Shown: positions 45,338-59,949, counted from the stretch's first letter. The stretch is 64,000 nucleotides of DNA from Pantoea anthophila (GCF_006494375.1 NZ_VHIZ01000019.1:62001-126000), one strand, 5' to 3'. Notes: a model not told the origin generated them from the letters alone. Numbers and translations are program-made.

Positions 45338-48300
45338 TTAACCCAGCTGTCTGCGCGCGTTGCGGAAAATACGCATCCACGGGCTGTCTTCGCCCCACTC
45401 TGCCGGATGCCAGGAGTTGCTGACGGTACGGAATACGCGCTCCGGATGCGGCATCATGATGGTGACGCGACCACTTTCGTTCGTCACGGCCGTGATACCG
45501 TTTGGCGAGCCGTTCGGGTTAGCCGGATAGGTTTCGGTCACCTTGCCGAAGTTATCCACGAAGCGCAGCGCCACCAGACCTTTCGATTCCAGCGCGGCCA
45601 GATGCGCCGCATCACGCACCTCAACGAAGCCTTCACCGTGGGAAACCGCGATAGGCATGTGCGAGCCGGCCATGCCGTCCAGCAGCAGTGACGGACTGGC
45701 GGCCACTTCGACCAGGCTGAAGCGGGCTTCGAAGCGCTCAGACTGGTTACGCACAAAGCGCGGCCAGAGATCGCTGCCCGGGATCAGCTCACGCAGATTC
45801 GACATCATCTGGCATCCGTTACAGACGCCCAGCGCCAGGGTCTGCGGACGGTGGAAGAAGGTTTCGAACTCATCACGCACGCGCGGGTTGAACAGAATCG
45901 ATTTCGCCCAGCCCTCGCCAGCGCCCAGCACGTCACCGTAGGAGAAGCCACCACAGGCAACCAGCGCCTGGAACTCTTCCAGACCGCGACGACCGGCCAG
46001 CAGGTCGCTCATGTGCACATCAATGGCGGTGAATCCGGCCCGGTCGAAAGCCGCAGCCATTTCCACATGGGAGTTGACCCCCTGCTCACGCAGCACGGCG
46101 ACCCGTGGACGCGCACCCGTGGCGATCATCGGTGCCGCCACATCTTCCTGCGGATCGAAGGTCAGATTAACGTTCAGGCCTGGGTCGCTGTCGTTTTTCT
46201 TCGCCTCATGCTCCTGATCGGCGCATGCCGGGTTGTCACGCAGGCGCTGCATCTGCCAGGTGGTTTCTGCCCACCAGGTCCGCAGCGTGGTCCGGCTTTC
46301 GCTGTAGACGGCACTCTCACCGGCACGGATCACGAAGCGGTCGCCCGGTTGCGCGCTGCCCAGCAGATGCGTTGAGGCGGCAAGGCCGTGATCGGCAAGG
46401 ATCTGCTCCACCGCAGCACGATCGGCGGCGTTAATCTGGATCACGGCGCCCAGCTCTTCGGTAAACAGTGCGGCCAGCGCATCGTTACCCAGCGCGGCGA
46501 TGTCAACGTCGATGCCGCAGTGACCGGCAAAGGCCATCTCGGCCAGGGTCACCAGCAGGCCCCCGTCTGAACGGTCGTGGTAAGCCAGCAGTTTCTGCTC
46601 AGCCACCAGCGCCTGAATGGCGTTAAAGAAGCCTGCCAGCTGAGTGGCATCGCGCACGTCCGCAGGCTTGTCGCCAAGCTGACGATAGACCTGAGACAGC
46701 GCGGTTGCGCCGAGGGTATTTGCCCCATTGCCGAGATCGATCAGCAGCAGCAGGTTATCCCGGTCGGCCTGCAACTGCGGCGTAACGGTGCGGCGCACAT
46801 CTTCGACCCGGGCAAACGCGGTAATTACCAGCGACAGCGGAGAGGTCATCTCACGCTGTTCGGTGCCTTCCTGCCAGCGGGTTTTCATCGACATCGAATC
46901 TTTACCGACCGGGATAGTGATCCCCAGCGCCGGACAGAGCTCTTCGCCGACCGCTTTCACCGCCGCATATAAACCGGCATCTTCACCCGGATGACCGGCT
47001 GCAGACATCCAGTTTGCCGAAAGCTTCACGCGCTTCAGCGAGCCAATCTGGGTTGCCGCCAGGTTGGTCAGCGCTTCACCCACGGCCAGGCGGCCCGAGG
47101 CGGCGAAGTCGAGCAGTGCAACCGGCGAACGTTCGCCGAGGGCAAAGGCTTCACCGTGATAGCTGTCGAGGCTGGCGGTGGTCACGGCACAGTTGGCGAC
47201 CGGGATCTGCCACGGTCCGACCATCTGATCGCGCGCCACCATGCCGGTCACGCTGCGGTCACCGATGGTGATCAGGAAGGTTTTTTCCGCCACGGCTGGC
47301 AGATGCAGGACACGATTGACCGCATCAACCAGGGTAATGCCGTCACGCTGCAGCGCGTTGCCCTGCGCCTGCTGCGTCACCACATCCCGCGTCATCTTCG
47401 GCGTTTTGCCGAGCAGAACGTCAAGCGGCATGTCGATCGGCTTATTATTAAAATGCGAATCTTCCAGGCTCAGGTGCAGCTCTTCGGTCGCTTCACCAAT
47501 CACCGCAAACGGGGCGCGTTCGCGCTGGCAGATCGCTTCAAACTGCGCCAGCTGATCCGGGGCCACCGCCATCACATAACGTTCCTGTGATTCGTTGCAC
47601 CACACTTCCAGCGGGCTCATACCCGGCTCATCGCTCAGGATGTCACGCAGATTAAAGCGGCCGCCGCGGCCGCCGTCGCTGACCAGCTCTGGCATCGCAT
47701 TGGAGAGGCCACCCGCGCCCACGTCGTGGATAAACAGAATCGGGTTCTCATCGCCCAGCTGCCAGCAGCGGTCGATCACTTCCTGGCAGCGGCGCTCCAT
47801 CTCCGGGTTATCGCGCTGAACGGAGGCGAAGTCGAGGTCAGCATCAGATTGGCCCGAGGCCATTGATGACGCGGCACCGCCGCCCAGCCCGATGTTCATG
47901 GCCGGGCCGCCCAGCACCACCAGTTTGGCACCGACGCTAATTTCGCCTTTCTGCACATGGTCGGCACGGATATTACCGATGCCGCCTGCCAGCATAATCG
48001 GCTTGTGATAGCCGCGCAGTTCGGTGCCGTTGTGGCTGGTGACCTGCTCTTCGTAGGTACGGAAGTAGCCATTCAGAGCCGGACGACCAAATTCGTTGTT
48101 AAACGCCGCCCCGCCCAGAGGACCGTCGGTCATGATCTCCAGCGCGCTGACGATGCGAGCCGGTTTACCGAAGTCCTCTTCCCACGGCTGCTCAAAGCCC
48201 GGGATGCGCAGGTTAGAAACGGAGAAGCCGACCAGGCCCGCTTTCGGCTTGGAGCCGCGTCCGGTTGCGCCTTCATCACGGATTTCGCCACCGGAACCGG

Positions 48301-49225
48301 TCGCTGCGCCTGGCCACGGTGAGATGGCCGTCGGGTGGTTGTGTGTTTCCACCTTCATCAGGATGTGCGCCGCTTCCTGATGCCAGCGGTATTCGCTCTC
48401 TCCGGCGTCAGCGAAGAAGCGGCCCACTTCGGAACCTTCCATCACGGCAGCGTTATCTTTATACGCAGAGAGCACGTAGTCCGGCGTCTGCTCCATCGTG
48501 TTTTTGATCATCTTAAACAGCGATTTCGGCTGTTTCTCACCGTCGATAATCCAGTCGGCGTTGAAGATCTTGTGGCGGCAGTGCTCAGAGTTCGCCTGAG
48601 CAAACATATAAAGTTCGATATCGTTGGGGTTGCGCCCCAGCGCGGTAAAGGCCGTCACCAGGTAGTCGATTTCATCATCCGCCAGCGCCAGACCCAGCGT
48701 GGTGTTCGCCTGAACCAGCGCCTGACGGCCCTCACCCAGCAGATCGACACTCTTCACTGGCTGCGGCGTATGGTGCGCGAATAATTGCTCAGCCTGCGCC
48801 AGATCGCTGAAGACCGTTTCCATCATCCGGTCATGCAGCAGCGTGCTCAGCGCCTGCCACTGCGTTTCGGTCAGCTGCGGGGCCTGCACATAAAAGGCCA
48901 GGCCGCGTTCGAGGCGGCGAACCTGCGGCAGGCCGCAGTTGTGGGCGATGTCGGTGGCTTTGGATGACCAGGGCGAAATCGTACCGGGACGCGGGGTCAC
49001 CAGCAGCAGACGGCCCTGCGGGGCATGTTCAGCAAGAGAGGGACCATATTTCAGCAGGCGCTGCAGACGGCTCTGTTCGTCTGCGCTTAACGGCGTGCTG
49101 ACATCAGCAAAATGGATGTACTCGGCGTAAATATCACTCACCGGCAGATGAGCGTCCTGAAAGCGGGTCAGCAGTTTGTTTACACGAAATGCCGACAGGG
49201 CGGGCGAACCACGCAGAATTTCCAT
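45338..49225 (-). CDS. purL: Phosphoribosylformylglycinamidine synthase
   Basis: A 1295-residue single-chain FGAM synthase (large PurL form), which converts FGAR and glutamine to FGAM in purine synthesis. Order: N-terminal PurS-like domain, linker, two AIR-synthetase-like halves with VGGHNH-type and GDEN loops ([20 protein letters not shown]), and a C-terminal class I glutamine amidotransferase with the Cys of [10 protein letters not shown] and His of HPERVF. Length equals E. coli PurL. A PurR-like box lies 89 bp upstream. The gene is monocistronic with its own terminator. Confidence 0.99.
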   Translation of the reverse strand: MEILRGSPALSAFRVNKLLTRFQDAHLPVSDIYAEYIHFADVSTPLSADEQSRLQRLLKYGPSLAEHAPQGRLLLVTPRPGTISPWSSKATDIAHNCGLPQVRRLERGLAFYVQAPQLTETQWQALSTLLHDRMMETVFSDLAQAEQLFAHHTPQPVKSVDLLGEGRQALVQANTTLGLALADDEIDYLVTAFTALGRNPNDIELYMFAQANSEHCRHKIFNADWIIDGEKQPKSLFKMIKNTMEQTPDYVLSAYKDNAAVMEGSEVGRFFADAGESEYRWHQEAAHILMKVETHNHPTAISPWPGAATGSGGEIRDEGATGRGSKPKAGLVGFSVSNLRIPGFEQPWEEDFGKPARIVSALEIMTDGPLGGAAFNNEFGRPALNGYFRTYEEQVTSHNGTELRGYHKPIMLAGGIGNIRADHVQKGEISVGAKLVVLGGPAMNIGLGGGAASSMASGQSDADLDFASVQRDNPEMERRCQEVIDRCWQLGDENPILFIHDVGAGGLSNAMPELVSDGGRGGRFNLRDILSDEPGMSPLEVWCNESQERYVMAVAPDQLAQFEAICQRERAPFAVIGEATEELHLSLEDSHFNNKPIDMPLDVLLGKTPKMTRDVVTQQAQGNALQRDGITLVDAVNRVLHLPAVAEKTFLITIGDRSVTGMVARDQMVGPWQIPVANCAVTTASLDSYHGEAFALGERSPVALLDFAASGRLAVGEALTNLAATQIGSLKRVKLSANWMSAAGHPGEDAGLYAAVKAVGEELCPALGITIPVGKDSMSMKTRWQEGTEQREMTSPLSLVITAFARVEDVRRTVTPQLQADRDNLLLLIDLGNGANTLGATALSQVYRQLGDKPADVRDATQLAGFFNAIQALVAEQKLLAYHDRSDGGLLVTLAEMAFAGHCGIDVDIAALGNDALAALFTEELGAVIQINAADRAAVEQILADHGLAASTHLLGSAQPGDRFVIRAGESAVYSESRTTLRTWWAETTWQMQRLRDNPACADQEHEAKKNDSDPGLNVNLTFDPQEDVAAPMIATGARPRVAVLREQGVNSHVEMAAAFDRAGFTAIDVHMSDLLAGRRGLEEFQALVACGGFSYGDVLGAGEGWAKSILFNPRVRDEFETFFHRPQTLALGVCNGCQMMSNLRELIPGSDLWPRFVRNQSERFEARFSLVEVAASPSLLLDGMAGSHMPIAVSHGEGFVEVRDAAHLAALESKGLVALRFVDNFGKVTETYPANPNGSPNGITAVTNESGRVTIMMPHPERVFRTVSNSWHPAEWGEDSPWMRIFRNARRQLG

Positions 49226-49313
49226 TACATAAGTCTCTCGTCAGGGCGCCGGGCGACGCTTGATTGGGCGCAACAGGGAAAACGGGGCGTATTATAGAGA
49301 AAGCGCCTTCGCG

Positions 49314-49329
49314 ACGAAACCGTTTGCGC
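49314..49329 (-). promoter_or_regulatory. PurR box upstream of purL
   Basis: Read on the minus strand, GCGCAAACGGTTTCGT matches the PurR consensus ACGCAAACGGTTTCGT at 15 of 16 bases. It is the best PurR match in the window. Confidence 0.85.
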
Positions 49330-49395
49330 ACAATTTTTGGCGACACGGATTTGCCTGAAATTTGCGCAAAAGCTGCTATAAAAGTTGCTCAGCGT

Positions 49396-49414
49396 CATTT
49401 TGTTGCGCAAAATG
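49396..49414. promoter_or_regulatory. Dyad upstream of mltF
   Basis: CATTTTG-TTGCG-CAAAATG is a perfect 7-bp inverted repeat about 80 bp upstream of mltF, close to a TATAAA at 49376. It may be an operator or an mRNA hairpin; the cognate factor is unknown. Confidence 0.35.
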
Positions 49415-49493
49415 CCCCTCGCTCTGGGAGTTCAAAGAAGACAAATACTGCCTTTAAAAGACAGAGGCCTTAGAGCCAGCGAGAGATAACTAT

Positions 49494-51481
<1,988 letters not shown>

Positions 51482-51500
51482 TTATAACGGGTGCCGAAAC

Positions 51501-52139
51501 TTATTCCAGCTGTTGCAGCTCACCTGCCGGTGTCACGCGCCAGCGATGCTGGCAGAAAAACAGCAGCGGGTTATCCTGTTTGCTGTCGCTGTAGCCGCTG
51601 TAGAGCTGCAACGGCGTGCCGATTTTCTCTTCGAGCTGGGCGACTTTCTCATGGCCGAGGCAGCGCATGGCCAGCACCCGTCCCCCCCAGCCGCGCCGCA
51701 TCTGACTGGCAATCAGCTTCACGCGCGGCAGAAAGGCGGAGTCATAGTAGACCTGCTCCACCAGCGACTGAGGCGATCCGGTGATCAGCCAGACGTCGGC
51801 ATCATCACTGCCGAGGTAGTCGGTCAGGCGCTGCTGCACCACCGGAAAGGCGGTAACCCGCTGGCGAAACCACCGGGCAAACTCCGCCTCAAGACGCAGC
51901 AATGTCTGCTCTGAACGGCCAAAGGTAATCGACCAGAGCAGCAGGCTCATGGGCCAGCGGGCCGCCCGGCCTTTAAACAGCAGGCCGATCCCCACCACCG
52001 GCAGGAGGGGCACCACCAGCAACAGATTAAGTGGTCGCCGGCGCAGCAGATAGCGCATAAAGGTGCCGAACATGTCCTGCTGGTGCAAAGTGCCATCCAG
52101 GTCGAAAAATACGATGCGACGTTGTGTTCCCCTGGTCAA
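51501..52139 (-). CDS. pgpC: Phosphatidylglycerophosphatase C
   Basis: A 212-residue HAD-superfamily enzyme with the nucleophile motif FFDLDGTLHQQDMF near the N-terminus. It matches E. coli PgpC (YfhB) nearly throughout and dephosphorylates PGP to phosphatidylglycerol. I chose TTG 52139 (translated MTRGTQRRIVFFDLDGTL) because AAGGAGAG precedes it and it gives the family length (211 in E. coli); the longer frame from 52193 adds 18 residues. A hydrophobic segment near residues 36-55 anchors it in the membrane. Confidence 0.93.
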   Translation of the reverse strand: MTRGTQRRIVFFDLDGTLHQQDMFGTFMRYLLRRRPLNLLLVVPLLPVVGIGLLFKGRAARWPMSLLLWSITFGRSEQTLLRLEAEFARWFRQRVTAFPVVQQRLTDYLGSDDADVWLITGSPQSLVEQVYYDSAFLPRVKLIASQMRRGWGGRVLAMRCLGHEKVAQLEEKIGTPLQLYSGYSDSKQDNPLLFFCQHRWRVTPAGELQQLE

Positions 52140-52295
52140 ACAACTCTCCTTCGGGTCTGGTTCCGGAATCATAAAGAGTAGTGTAGCCATCATCAGGCGT
52201 AACGGCGATGAGTGTCATTTTTAATTCCGATGACTACAATGCCTGATGAATAGTTTATTCTTCTCCGATTATCCCCTGAATGATGAGGATTGGGC

Positions 52296-53135
52296 ATGAG
52301 TTCATTGCTGCGCATTCGCCAGCTTTATCCACGTCTGGCACTGAACGAGCGTCGGCTGGCCGATTTTTTACTGTCGCAACCTGACAGGGCGCGTCATCTC
52401 AGCTCGCAGAAGCTGGCGGAGGAGTCCGGCGTCAGCCAGTCGAGCGTGGTGAAGTTTGCGCAGAAGCTGGGATACAAAGGATTTCCGGCGCTGAAGCTGG
52501 CGCTGAGTGAGTCACTGGCGGACAAGGATGCCATCACGGTGCATAACCATATTCTCAGCGACGACCCGCTCAAAATGGTGGGTGAAAAACTGCTGACCGA
52601 AAAGCTGTCGGCGATTCGCGCCACGCTGGATATCAACAGCGAAGAGAAGCTCAATGATGTGCTGCAGCTGCTGAAGAATGCCCGGCGTATTCTGCTGGTG
52701 GGGATTGGGGCGTCAGGTCTGGTGGCAAAAGACTTCTCCTGGAAGCTGATGAAGATCGGGATCAATGCCGTGGCGGAGCAGGATATGCACGCCCTGCTGG
52801 CCAGCGTGCAGGCGATGGGGCCGGGCGATGTGCTGCTCGCCATCTCCTATACCGGTGAACGGCGCGAGATCAATCTGGCCGCGCAGGAGGCCGCTGAGGT
52901 GGGTGCGGATGTGGTCGCCTTTACCGGCTTTACCCCGAATACGCTGCAGCAGAGCGCCAGTTACTGCCTCTATACGGTGGCGGAAGAGCAGAGTACCCGC
53001 AGCGCGGCGATCTCCTCAACGACGGCCCAGCTTGCGCTGACCGATCTGCTGTTTATGGCGCTGGTGCAAAACGATCCGGAACGCGCTTCCAGCCACATTC
53101 GCCACAGCGAGGCGCTGGTGAAAAAGCTGGTCTGA
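52296..53135 (+). CDS. yfhH: RpiR/MurR family transcriptional regulator YfhH
   Basis: A 279-residue regulator with an N-terminal RpiR-type helix-turn-helix (LAEESGVSQSSVVKFAQKLGYKGFPALK, near 45-72) and a C-terminal SIS sugar-phosphate domain (GASGLVAKDFSWKLM; AISYTGERREI). It therefore likely responds to a phosphosugar. Target genes are unknown. Start ATG 52296 has GAGGA upstream. It diverges from pgpC and precedes yfhL, as in E. coli. Confidence 0.93.
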   Translation: MSSLLRIRQLYPRLALNERRLADFLLSQPDRARHLSSQKLAEESGVSQSSVVKFAQKLGYKGFPALKLALSESLADKDAITVHNHILSDDPLKMVGEKLLTEKLSAIRATLDINSEEKLNDVLQLLKNARRILLVGIGASGLVAKDFSWKLMKIGINAVAEQDMHALLASVQAMGPGDVLLAISYTGERREINLAAQEAAEVGADVVAFTGFTPNTLQQSASYCLYTVAEEQSTRSAAISSTTAQLALTDLLFMALVQNDPERASSHIRHSEALVKKLV

Positions 53136-53190
53136 TCAGCGGGAGCGCGTATAATACCCGCGCTTTTTCTGTTGTTATCAGGTGGGAAAC

Positions 53191-53439
53191 ATGGCGTTAT
53201 TGATTACGTCCAGATGCATTAACTGCGATATGTGCGAACCGGAGTGCCCGAATCAGGCGATCTCACTGGGCGAGGCGATCTATGAGATAGATGTCAGCCG
53301 CTGCACCGAATGTGTCGGCCATTATGAGGCGCCAACCTGTCAGCAGGTCTGCCCTATCGATAACACTATCATCGTTAACCCACAGCACACCGAATCACGC
53401 GATGCGCTGTGGGAGAAGTTTGTGCTGCTGCACGGCTAG
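53191..53439 (+). CDS. yfhL: YfhL family 4Fe-4S ferredoxin
   Basis: An 82-residue ferredoxin with two cluster motifs. The first is [12 protein letters not shown] (Cys9, 12, 15, 19). The second has the longer spacing typical of this family: Cys38, 41, 50 and 54 in [18 protein letters not shown]. It carries electrons for an unidentified partner. ATG 53191 is preceded by AGGTGGGA. Its end overlaps the convergent acpS by 4 bp. As an Fe-S protein it must be matured in a cell that lacks the usual isc genes at this locus. Confidence 0.95.
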   Translation: MALLITSRCINCDMCEPECPNQAISLGEAIYEIDVSRCTECVGHYEAPTCQQVCPIDNTIIVNPQHTESRDALWEKFVLLHG

Positions 53440-53816
53440 TTTTCGATAATCACCGTGGCGCAGGCGTAGTGACGTTCATCTGCCAGCGTCACGTGTACCC
53501 GGCTGACGCCCAGCTGCTGTGCCACTTCCGCCGCGTGCTGGAAGAAGCGTAATCCCGGTTTTCCCAGCGCATCGTTGTAAACTTCAAACTGATTAAACGC
53601 CAGGCCACCGCGAATGCCGGTGCCAAAGGCCTTAGCCGCCGCCTCTTTCACCGCAAATCGCTTGGCGAGAAAACGCACCGGCTGCTGATGGGCCTGATAC
53701 TGCTGCCATTCGGCTTCGCTCAGCACCCGACGCGCCAGACGATCGCCGGAGCGCTCAATCACCCCGGCAATGCGTTCAATCTCAACGATGTCCGTGCCCA
53801 GTCCCAGAATAGCCAT
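53436..53816 (-). CDS. acpS: Holo-[acyl-carrier-protein] synthase
   Basis: A 126-residue phosphopantetheinyl transferase, which loads the 4'-phosphopantetheine arm onto ACP. The family motifs are [12 protein letters not shown] at the N-terminus (the Asp binds Mg2+) and [17 protein letters not shown] near residue 58. It overlaps pdxJ in a TGATG arrangement, so the two are translationally coupled. Confidence 0.98.
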   Translation of the reverse strand: MAILGLGTDIVEIERIAGVIERSGDRLARRVLSEAEWQQYQAHQQPVRFLAKRFAVKEAAAKAFGTGIRGGLAFNQFEVYNDALGKPGLRFFQHAAEVAQQLGVSRVHVTLADERHYACATVIIEN

Positions 53817-54547
53817 CAGCGACGGGCTTCACGCAGCAGCTGTTTCATCTCTCTGACCGCTTCCGGCAGGCCACTCATCACCGCACGACCGATAATCGCA
53901 TGGCCGATATTCAGCTCATGCATCTCCGGCAGTGCCGCAATGGGCAGAACGTTGTGGTAGGTCAGGCCGTGACCGGCATTCACCTTCAGCCCCAGGCTGG
54001 CGGCAAAGGTCGCGGCATGGCGGATGCGGGCCAGCTCCGCCTCGCGCGCCAGCCCTTCCGGTGCTTCGGCGTAGGCGCCGGTGTGAATTTCGATATAGGG
54101 CGCGCCGCTGGCAACGGCGGCTTCGATCTGACGGTGGTCGGCATCAATAAACAGCGACACCAGAATGCCCGCATCACTCAGCAGTCGTACCGCCGCAGTG
54201 ATCTTCTCCTGCTGCCCTGCCACATCCAGGCCGCCTTCAGTGGTGACTTCCTGACGCTTTTCCGGCACCAGGCAGCAGAAATGGGGCTGAATATCGCAGG
54301 CGATACCGATCATCTCATCGGTCACCGCCATCTCCAGATTCATACGGGTCTGGATGGTGTCGCGCAGAATACGCACGTCGCGGTCAGTGATGTGGCGGCG
54401 ATCTTCCCGCAGATGCACCGTGATGCCATCTGCGCCCGCCTGCTCAGCAATAAACGCCGCCTGCACCGGATCGGGATAATTTGTCCCACGGGCATTTCGC
54501 ACCGTGGCAATGTGATCGATATTGACGCCTAACAGCAACTCAGCCAT
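53816..54547 (-). CDS. pdxJ: Pyridoxine 5'-phosphate synthase
   Basis: A 243-residue enzyme that condenses 3-amino-1-hydroxyacetone phosphate with deoxyxylulose phosphate to form PNP. The start motif [15 protein letters not shown] carries catalytic residues, and the barrel ends in [18 protein letters not shown]. Start ATG 54547 follows GAGGA. It lies between recO (72 bp upstream) and acpS, as in E. coli. Confidence 0.98.
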   Translation of the reverse strand: MAELLLGVNIDHIATVRNARGTNYPDPVQAAFIAEQAGADGITVHLREDRRHITDRDVRILRDTIQTRMNLEMAVTDEMIGIACDIQPHFCCLVPEKRQEVTTEGGLDVAGQQEKITAAVRLLSDAGILVSLFIDADHRQIEAAVASGAPYIEIHTGAYAEAPEGLAREAELARIRHAATFAASLGLKVNAGHGLTYHNVLPIAALPEMHELNIGHAIIGRAVMSGLPEAVREMKQLLREARR

Positions 54548-54619
54548 GACTATCCTCACTTCTTTTCCATCGGGGTGTTGAGTGTACCGCGCCCAGGTCA
54601 GCAGGCGGTACGACCAGCG

Positions 54620-55348
54620 TTATTCATCTGTCTGTTCGGGCTTCTTCTTCGGGATAAACTGGCGAAACAGCTCCTGACTCTTCAGCGGCTTGCCGCCCAG
54701 ATAGGGCTTCAGGGCGATGCGGGTAAAACGCTTCGCGGCGCGCAGGCTCTCCGCATCGGGGAAGTCGCGTTCATAGAGGGCACGCAGTTCGCGGCCGGTA
54801 AAGCTGCGCTGATTGAGCACCAGGCTGGCGTTAAAGCCACGCTCTTCGCGGTAGCTGTAGGTCATGTTATCCGTGATCGGCTCGCCGCTGCCCGCGCAGT
54901 GCAGGAAATCGACGCCATAGCCCAGGTGACCGAGCAGCGCCAGCTCAAAACGGCGCAGGGCCGGTTCGGGCTTGCCGTGCGTTGAGGCTAGCGCCTGCAG
55001 ACAGTGAAGGTAGTCGAAGAAGAGTTCCTGGAAAGGCGATTCCTGCTGCAGCACGCGAGAAACCAGCTCATTCACATAGAGACCGCAGTAGAGGGTGATG
55101 CCGCTCAGCGGCAGTGCCAGCGACACCGCTTCGGCGTTGCGCAGAGTTTTGACTTCACCACGCCCGCTCCAGCGAACCAGCAGGGGGGTAAAAGGCTGTA
55201 ACGCGCCCTTCAGCTGCGAGCGCCGGGAACGTGCGCCCTTGGCCAGAACCCGCACCCGCCCTTCATTTTCACTGAACAGGTCGAGCAGCAGGCTGGTTTC
55301 GCTGAAGGGGCGACTATGCAGCACAAAAGCGCGTTGCCAGCCTTCCAT
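54620..55348 (-). CDS. recO: DNA repair protein RecO
   Basis: A 242-residue recombination mediator acting with RecF and RecR to load RecA on gapped DNA. The N-terminal OB-fold ([27 protein letters not shown]) and a helical C-terminal domain match E. coli in length. Start ATG 55348 is 4 bp after the era stop. The longer frame into era is not favoured. Confidence 0.96.
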   Translation of the reverse strand: MEGWQRAFVLHSRPFSETSLLLDLFSENEGRVRVLAKGARSRRSQLKGALQPFTPLLVRWSGRGEVKTLRNAEAVSLALPLSGITLYCGLYVNELVSRVLQQESPFQELFFDYLHCLQALASTHGKPEPALRRFELALLGHLGYGVDFLHCAGSGEPITDNMTYSYREERGFNASLVLNQRSFTGRELRALYERDFPDAESLRAAKRFTRIALKPYLGGKPLKSQELFRQFIPKKKPEQTDE

Positions 55349-55352
55349 CAGA

Positions 55353-56258
55353 TCAGAGATCGTCTGTATAACCCAGGCTGCGCAGAGCACGTTCGTCATC
55401 TGCCCAGCCGGATTTCACTTTCACCCACAGTTCGAGATGCACTTTCGCTTCGAACATCTCTTCCATATCCCTGCGCGCTTCGGTGCCGATGGTTTTGATT
55501 TTGGCTCCTTTGTTGCCAATCACCATCTTCTTCTGCCCTTCGCGCTCGACCAGAATCAGACCGTTAATGTCGTAACCGCCCCGCTCGTTGCTTACGAAGC
55601 GTTCAATCTCCACCGTGACGGAATAAGGCAGTTCAGCCCCCAGGAAGCGCATCAGTTTTTCACGGATGATTTCAGACGCCATAAAGCGCTGGGAGCGGTC
55701 AGTGATGTAATCTTCCGGGAAGTGATGATCGGCCTGCGGCAGATGCTTGCGGGTGATCGCCGCAATGGTATCGACGTTTTTGGCGCTTTCCGCAGAGATC
55801 GGCACGATGTCGAGGAAGTTCATCTGCTGGCTCAGGAACTGCAGATGCGGCAGCAGCACGCTCTTGTCCTGGATATTATCGACCTTATTGATCGCCAGGA
55901 CGACCGGCACTTTGCCGTCACGCAGCTTGCCTAATACCATCTCATCGTCTGGCGTCCAGCGGGTGCCTTCCACCACGAAGATCACCAGCTCCACGTCGCC
56001 AATAGAGCTGCTGGCGGCGCGGTTCATCAGGCGGTTAATCGCGCGCTTCTCTTCCATGTGCAGACCGGGGGTATCGACGTAGATCGCCTGATATTCGCCC
56101 TCGGTGTGAATGCCCATGATGCGGTGGCGCGTGGTTTGCGGCTTACGCGAGGTGATCGACACCTTCTGCCCCAGCAGCTGGTTCAGTAAGGTGGATTTAC
56201 CGACGTTAGGTCGGCCAACAATCGCGACAAAGCCGCAATAGGTAACGTTTTCGCTCAT
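55353..56258 (-). CDS. era: GTPase Era
   Basis: A 301-residue GTPase that binds the 3' end of 16S rRNA and helps 30S maturation. The G domain has [12 protein letters not shown] (near residue 15), DTPG and NKVD. A C-terminal KH domain carries [13 protein letters not shown]. In E. coli era overlaps rnc with translational coupling; here 95 bp separate them, including a palindrome, so coupling is weaker or absent. Confidence 0.98.
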   Translation of the reverse strand: MSENVTYCGFVAIVGRPNVGKSTLLNQLLGQKVSITSRKPQTTRHRIMGIHTEGEYQAIYVDTPGLHMEEKRAINRLMNRAASSSIGDVELVIFVVEGTRWTPDDEMVLGKLRDGKVPVVLAINKVDNIQDKSVLLPHLQFLSQQMNFLDIVPISAESAKNVDTIAAITRKHLPQADHHFPEDYITDRSQRFMASEIIREKLMRFLGAELPYSVTVEIERFVSNERGGYDINGLILVEREGQKKMVIGNKGAKIKTIGTEARRDMEEMFEAKVHLELWVKVKSGWADDERALRSLGYTDDL

Positions 56259-56321
56259 TCGAATCCTGAGTTATTCAGCGCCTGTTGCGGCGCCGAAAGA
56301 GTGCAATGTGTCTTGGCGCAT

Positions 56322-56341
56322 CCGGCGTCCGCAGACGCCGG
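56322..56341. repeat. Palindrome in the rnc-era gap
   Basis: CCGGCGTC-CGCA-GACGCCGG is a perfect 8-bp stem, followed by a second CCGG-containing half near 56345. It resembles a REP-type hairpin and lies in the 95-bp gap between rnc and era. Confidence 0.5.
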
Positions 56342-56353
56342 TATGCCGGAGTG

Positions 56354-57148
<795 letters not shown>

Positions 57149-57165
57149 TTAATCAGACAATTTTA

Positions 57166-58140
57166 TCAGTGAATACCGCCGATACGACTGAATCGTACGC
57201 CGGTTGGCCACTGGCCTTCCTGTTTCTCAAAGCTCATCCAGATAGCGACCGCTTTACCGACCAGGTTACGCTCCGGGACAAAGCCCCAGTAGCGGCTGTC
57301 GGCGCTGTTATCACGGTTGTCGCCCATCATGAAGTATTGCCCTTTCGGCACCACCCAGGTCGCCTGCGGCTGGCCCGGCTGCTGATAATACATGCCTGCC
57401 TGACTCTGCGCTTCGTTTACCAGCAGAATGTCATGCGTTACGCTTCCGATGGTCTCTTTACGGGTGCCCAGGCGCAGTCCGCCGCGCAGGGTATCGCCCT
57501 GCGGCACCTGATAAAAACCGTTGCCGGTTTCGTTGCCATCAAAGCCGCTGAAGGTCTGGATAAACTTGCTTGGCTCAACGCTGGTGTAGGTCACCGGCAG
57601 CGCAGAGTCACAGGCTTTGCCCTCATCGCAGGCCGGTTTCACCGTCAGCGTCTTACTGTAAGGATCATAGATGACTTTATCGCCCGGCAGGCCGATCACG
57701 CGCTTAATGTAATCCAGGCTCGGATCTTTCGGGTATTTAAAGACCGCGATATCGCCGCGCTTCGGCTGACCGGTTGGGATCAGCGTGGTCTGGGTGATCG
57801 GGTCTTTAATCCCGTAAGCAAACTTCTCCACCAGGATAAAGTCACCGATCAGCAGGGTTGGCATCATCGAGCCAGACGGGATCTGGAACGGTTCGTAGAT
57901 AAACGAACGCACGATGAACACCACGGCCAGCACCGGGAAAACAGAGGCGGTGGTTTCCACCCAGCCAGGCTGTGAGGAGACCTTCGCCAGCGTTTTGCTG
58001 TCGAGTGCGTTGCCGGTCTGCGCCTGCGCCGCGGCCTGCTTTGCACGGCGCTCCGGCGCCCATTTGAAACGATCAATTACCCAGACGATGCCAGTAATCA
58101 GCGTCGCTATCGCCAGAACCAGGGCGAACATATTAGCCAT
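57166..58140 (-). CDS. lepB: Signal peptidase I
   Basis: A 324-residue inner membrane protease that removes signal peptides. Two N-terminal membrane helices (about 4-22 and 65-80) flank a cytosolic loop. The catalytic dyad is Ser91 (IPSGSMMPTL) and Lys146 (YIKRVIGLPGD), and the periplasmic motif GDNRDNSADSRYWGFVP is present. Length equals E. coli LepB. It follows lepA by 8 bp. Confidence 0.99.
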   Translation of the reverse strand: MANMFALVLAIATLITGIVWVIDRFKWAPERRAKQAAAQAQTGNALDSKTLAKVSSQPGWVETTASVFPVLAVVFIVRSFIYEPFQIPSGSMMPTLLIGDFILVEKFAYGIKDPITQTTLIPTGQPKRGDIAVFKYPKDPSLDYIKRVIGLPGDKVIYDPYSKTLTVKPACDEGKACDSALPVTYTSVEPSKFIQTFSGFDGNETGNGFYQVPQGDTLRGGLRLGTRKETIGSVTHDILLVNEAQSQAGMYYQQPGQPQATWVVPKGQYFMMGDNRDNSADSRYWGFVPERNLVGKAVAIWMSFEKQEGQWPTGVRFSRIGGIH

Positions 58141-58149
58141 TGGAAATCC

Positions 58150-59949
58150 TTATTTGCTGTCCTTACCGACATGCAGAATGGCGAGGAACGCTTCCTGTGG
58201 CAGCTCAACGTTGCCAACCTGCTTCATTCGCTTCTTACCATCTTTCTGCTTCTGCAACAGTTTCTTCTTACGGCTGACGTCACCGCCATAACATTTGGCG
58301 AGAACGTTTTTACGTAGCTGTTTAACCGTTGAACGTGCGATGATGTGGTTACCAATGGCGGCCTGAATCGCAATATCAAACTGCTGACGCGGGATGAGAT
58401 CTTTCATCTTCTCAACCAGTTCGCGGCCGCGATAAGGGGCGTTGTCGCGGTGTGTGATCAGCGCCAGCGCATCCACACGCTCAGAGTTAATCAGAACGTC
58501 AACGCGCACCATGTCAGAGGTCTGGAAACGCTTAAAGTTGTAATCCAGCGAGGCATAACCGCGCGAGGTCGACTTCAGACGGTCGAAGAAGTCGAGCACC
58601 ACTTCTGCCATCGGAATTTCGTAGGTCAGCGCGACCTGGTTGCCGTGGTAAACCATGTTGGTCTGCACGCCACGCTTCTCAATACAGAGCGTAATGACGT
58701 TGCCCAGATACTCCTGCGGCAGCAGCATGTGACATTCCGCAATCGGTTCACGCAGCTCTTCAATGTTGTTCAGCGGCGGCAGCTTAGAGGGGCTGTCGAC
58801 ATAGACGGTATCACCACTTGTGGTCACGACTTCATACACAACCGTCGGCGCGGTGGTGATCAGGTCGAGATCGTATTCACGCTCCAGACGCTCCTGAATG
58901 ATCTCCATATGCAGCAGACCCAGGAAGCCACAGCGGAAACCAAAGCCCAGCGCCGTTGAGCTTTCTGGCTCATAGAACAGCGAGGCGTCGTTCAGGCTGA
59001 GCTTGCCGAGCGCGTCACGGAAGGCTTCATAGTCATCGGAGCTGATCGGGAACAGACCGGCGTAAACCTGCGGCTTCACTTTTTTGAAGCCAGGCAGTGC
59101 TTTGTCAGCCGGGTTGCGGGCGGTGGTCAGGGTATCGCCCACCGGCGCGCCGAGGATATCTTTGATGGCGCAGACCAGCCAGCCCACTTCACCGCAGTTC
59201 AGTTCGGTACGGTCGACCTGTTTCGGGGTAAAGATACCCAGACGGTCCGCATTGTAGGTCTGGCCGGTGCTCAGGACTTTAATCTTGTCGCCTTTGCGCA
59301 TGGTGCCGTTTTTCACACGCACCAGTGAGACCACGCCCAGGTAGTTATCAAACCAGGAGTCGATAATCAGTGCCTGCAGTGGCGCTTCCGGATCGCCTTC
59401 CGGCGGCGGAATATCGCGCACTAAACGTTCCAGCACGTCAGGCACGCCAACGCCGGTTTTGGCAGAACAGCGCACCGCATCGGCGGCATCAATGCCGACG
59501 ATATCTTCGATCTCCTGCGCCGCGCGCTCAGGGTCGGCAGCCGGCAGGTCGATTTTGTTCAGAACCGGCACTACTTCCAGATCCATCTCAATCGCGGTGT
59601 AGCAGTTCGCCAGTGTCTGCGCTTCAACACCCTGACCGGCATCCACCACCAGCAGTGCCCCTTCACAGGCAGCCAGTGAGCGGGACACTTCATAGGAGAA
59701 GTCTACGTGGCCCGGGGTATCGATGAAATTGAGCTGGTAAGTTTCGCCGTCTTTCGCATGGTAGTCGAGTGTGACGCTCTGTGCTTTGATGGTGATGCCA
59801 CGCTCACGCTCCAGATCCATAGAGTCAAGAACCTGCGCAGCCATTTCACGGTCTGTGAGGCCACCGCAGATCTGAATAAGGCGGTCAGAGAGCGTGGATT
59901 TACCATGGTCGATATGAGCGATGATGGAGAAATTTCTTATGTGCTTCAT
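58150..59949 (-). CDS. lepA: Elongation factor 4 (back-translocase)
   Basis: A 599-residue translational GTPase with the usual EF-G-like order of domains and a unique C-terminal domain. The G domain starts [15 protein letters not shown], with DTPGH and NKIDLP. The C-terminal region ends [18 protein letters not shown]. It acts on stalled ribosomes and in initiation or biogenesis under stress. Length equals E. coli LepA. Confidence 0.99.
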   Translation of the reverse strand: MKHIRNFSIIAHIDHGKSTLSDRLIQICGGLTDREMAAQVLDSMDLERERGITIKAQSVTLDYHAKDGETYQLNFIDTPGHVDFSYEVSRSLAACEGALLVVDAGQGVEAQTLANCYTAIEMDLEVVPVLNKIDLPAADPERAAQEIEDIVGIDAADAVRCSAKTGVGVPDVLERLVRDIPPPEGDPEAPLQALIIDSWFDNYLGVVSLVRVKNGTMRKGDKIKVLSTGQTYNADRLGIFTPKQVDRTELNCGEVGWLVCAIKDILGAPVGDTLTTARNPADKALPGFKKVKPQVYAGLFPISSDDYEAFRDALGKLSLNDASLFYEPESSTALGFGFRCGFLGLLHMEIIQERLEREYDLDLITTAPTVVYEVVTTSGDTVYVDSPSKLPPLNNIEELREPIAECHMLLPQEYLGNVITLCIEKRGVQTNMVYHGNQVALTYEIPMAEVVLDFFDRLKSTSRGYASLDYNFKRFQTSDMVRVDVLINSERVDALALITHRDNAPYRGRELVEKMKDLIPRQQFDIAIQAAIGNHIIARSTVKQLRKNVLAKCYGGDVSRKKKLLQKQKDGKKRMKQVGNVELPQEAFLAILHVGKDSK

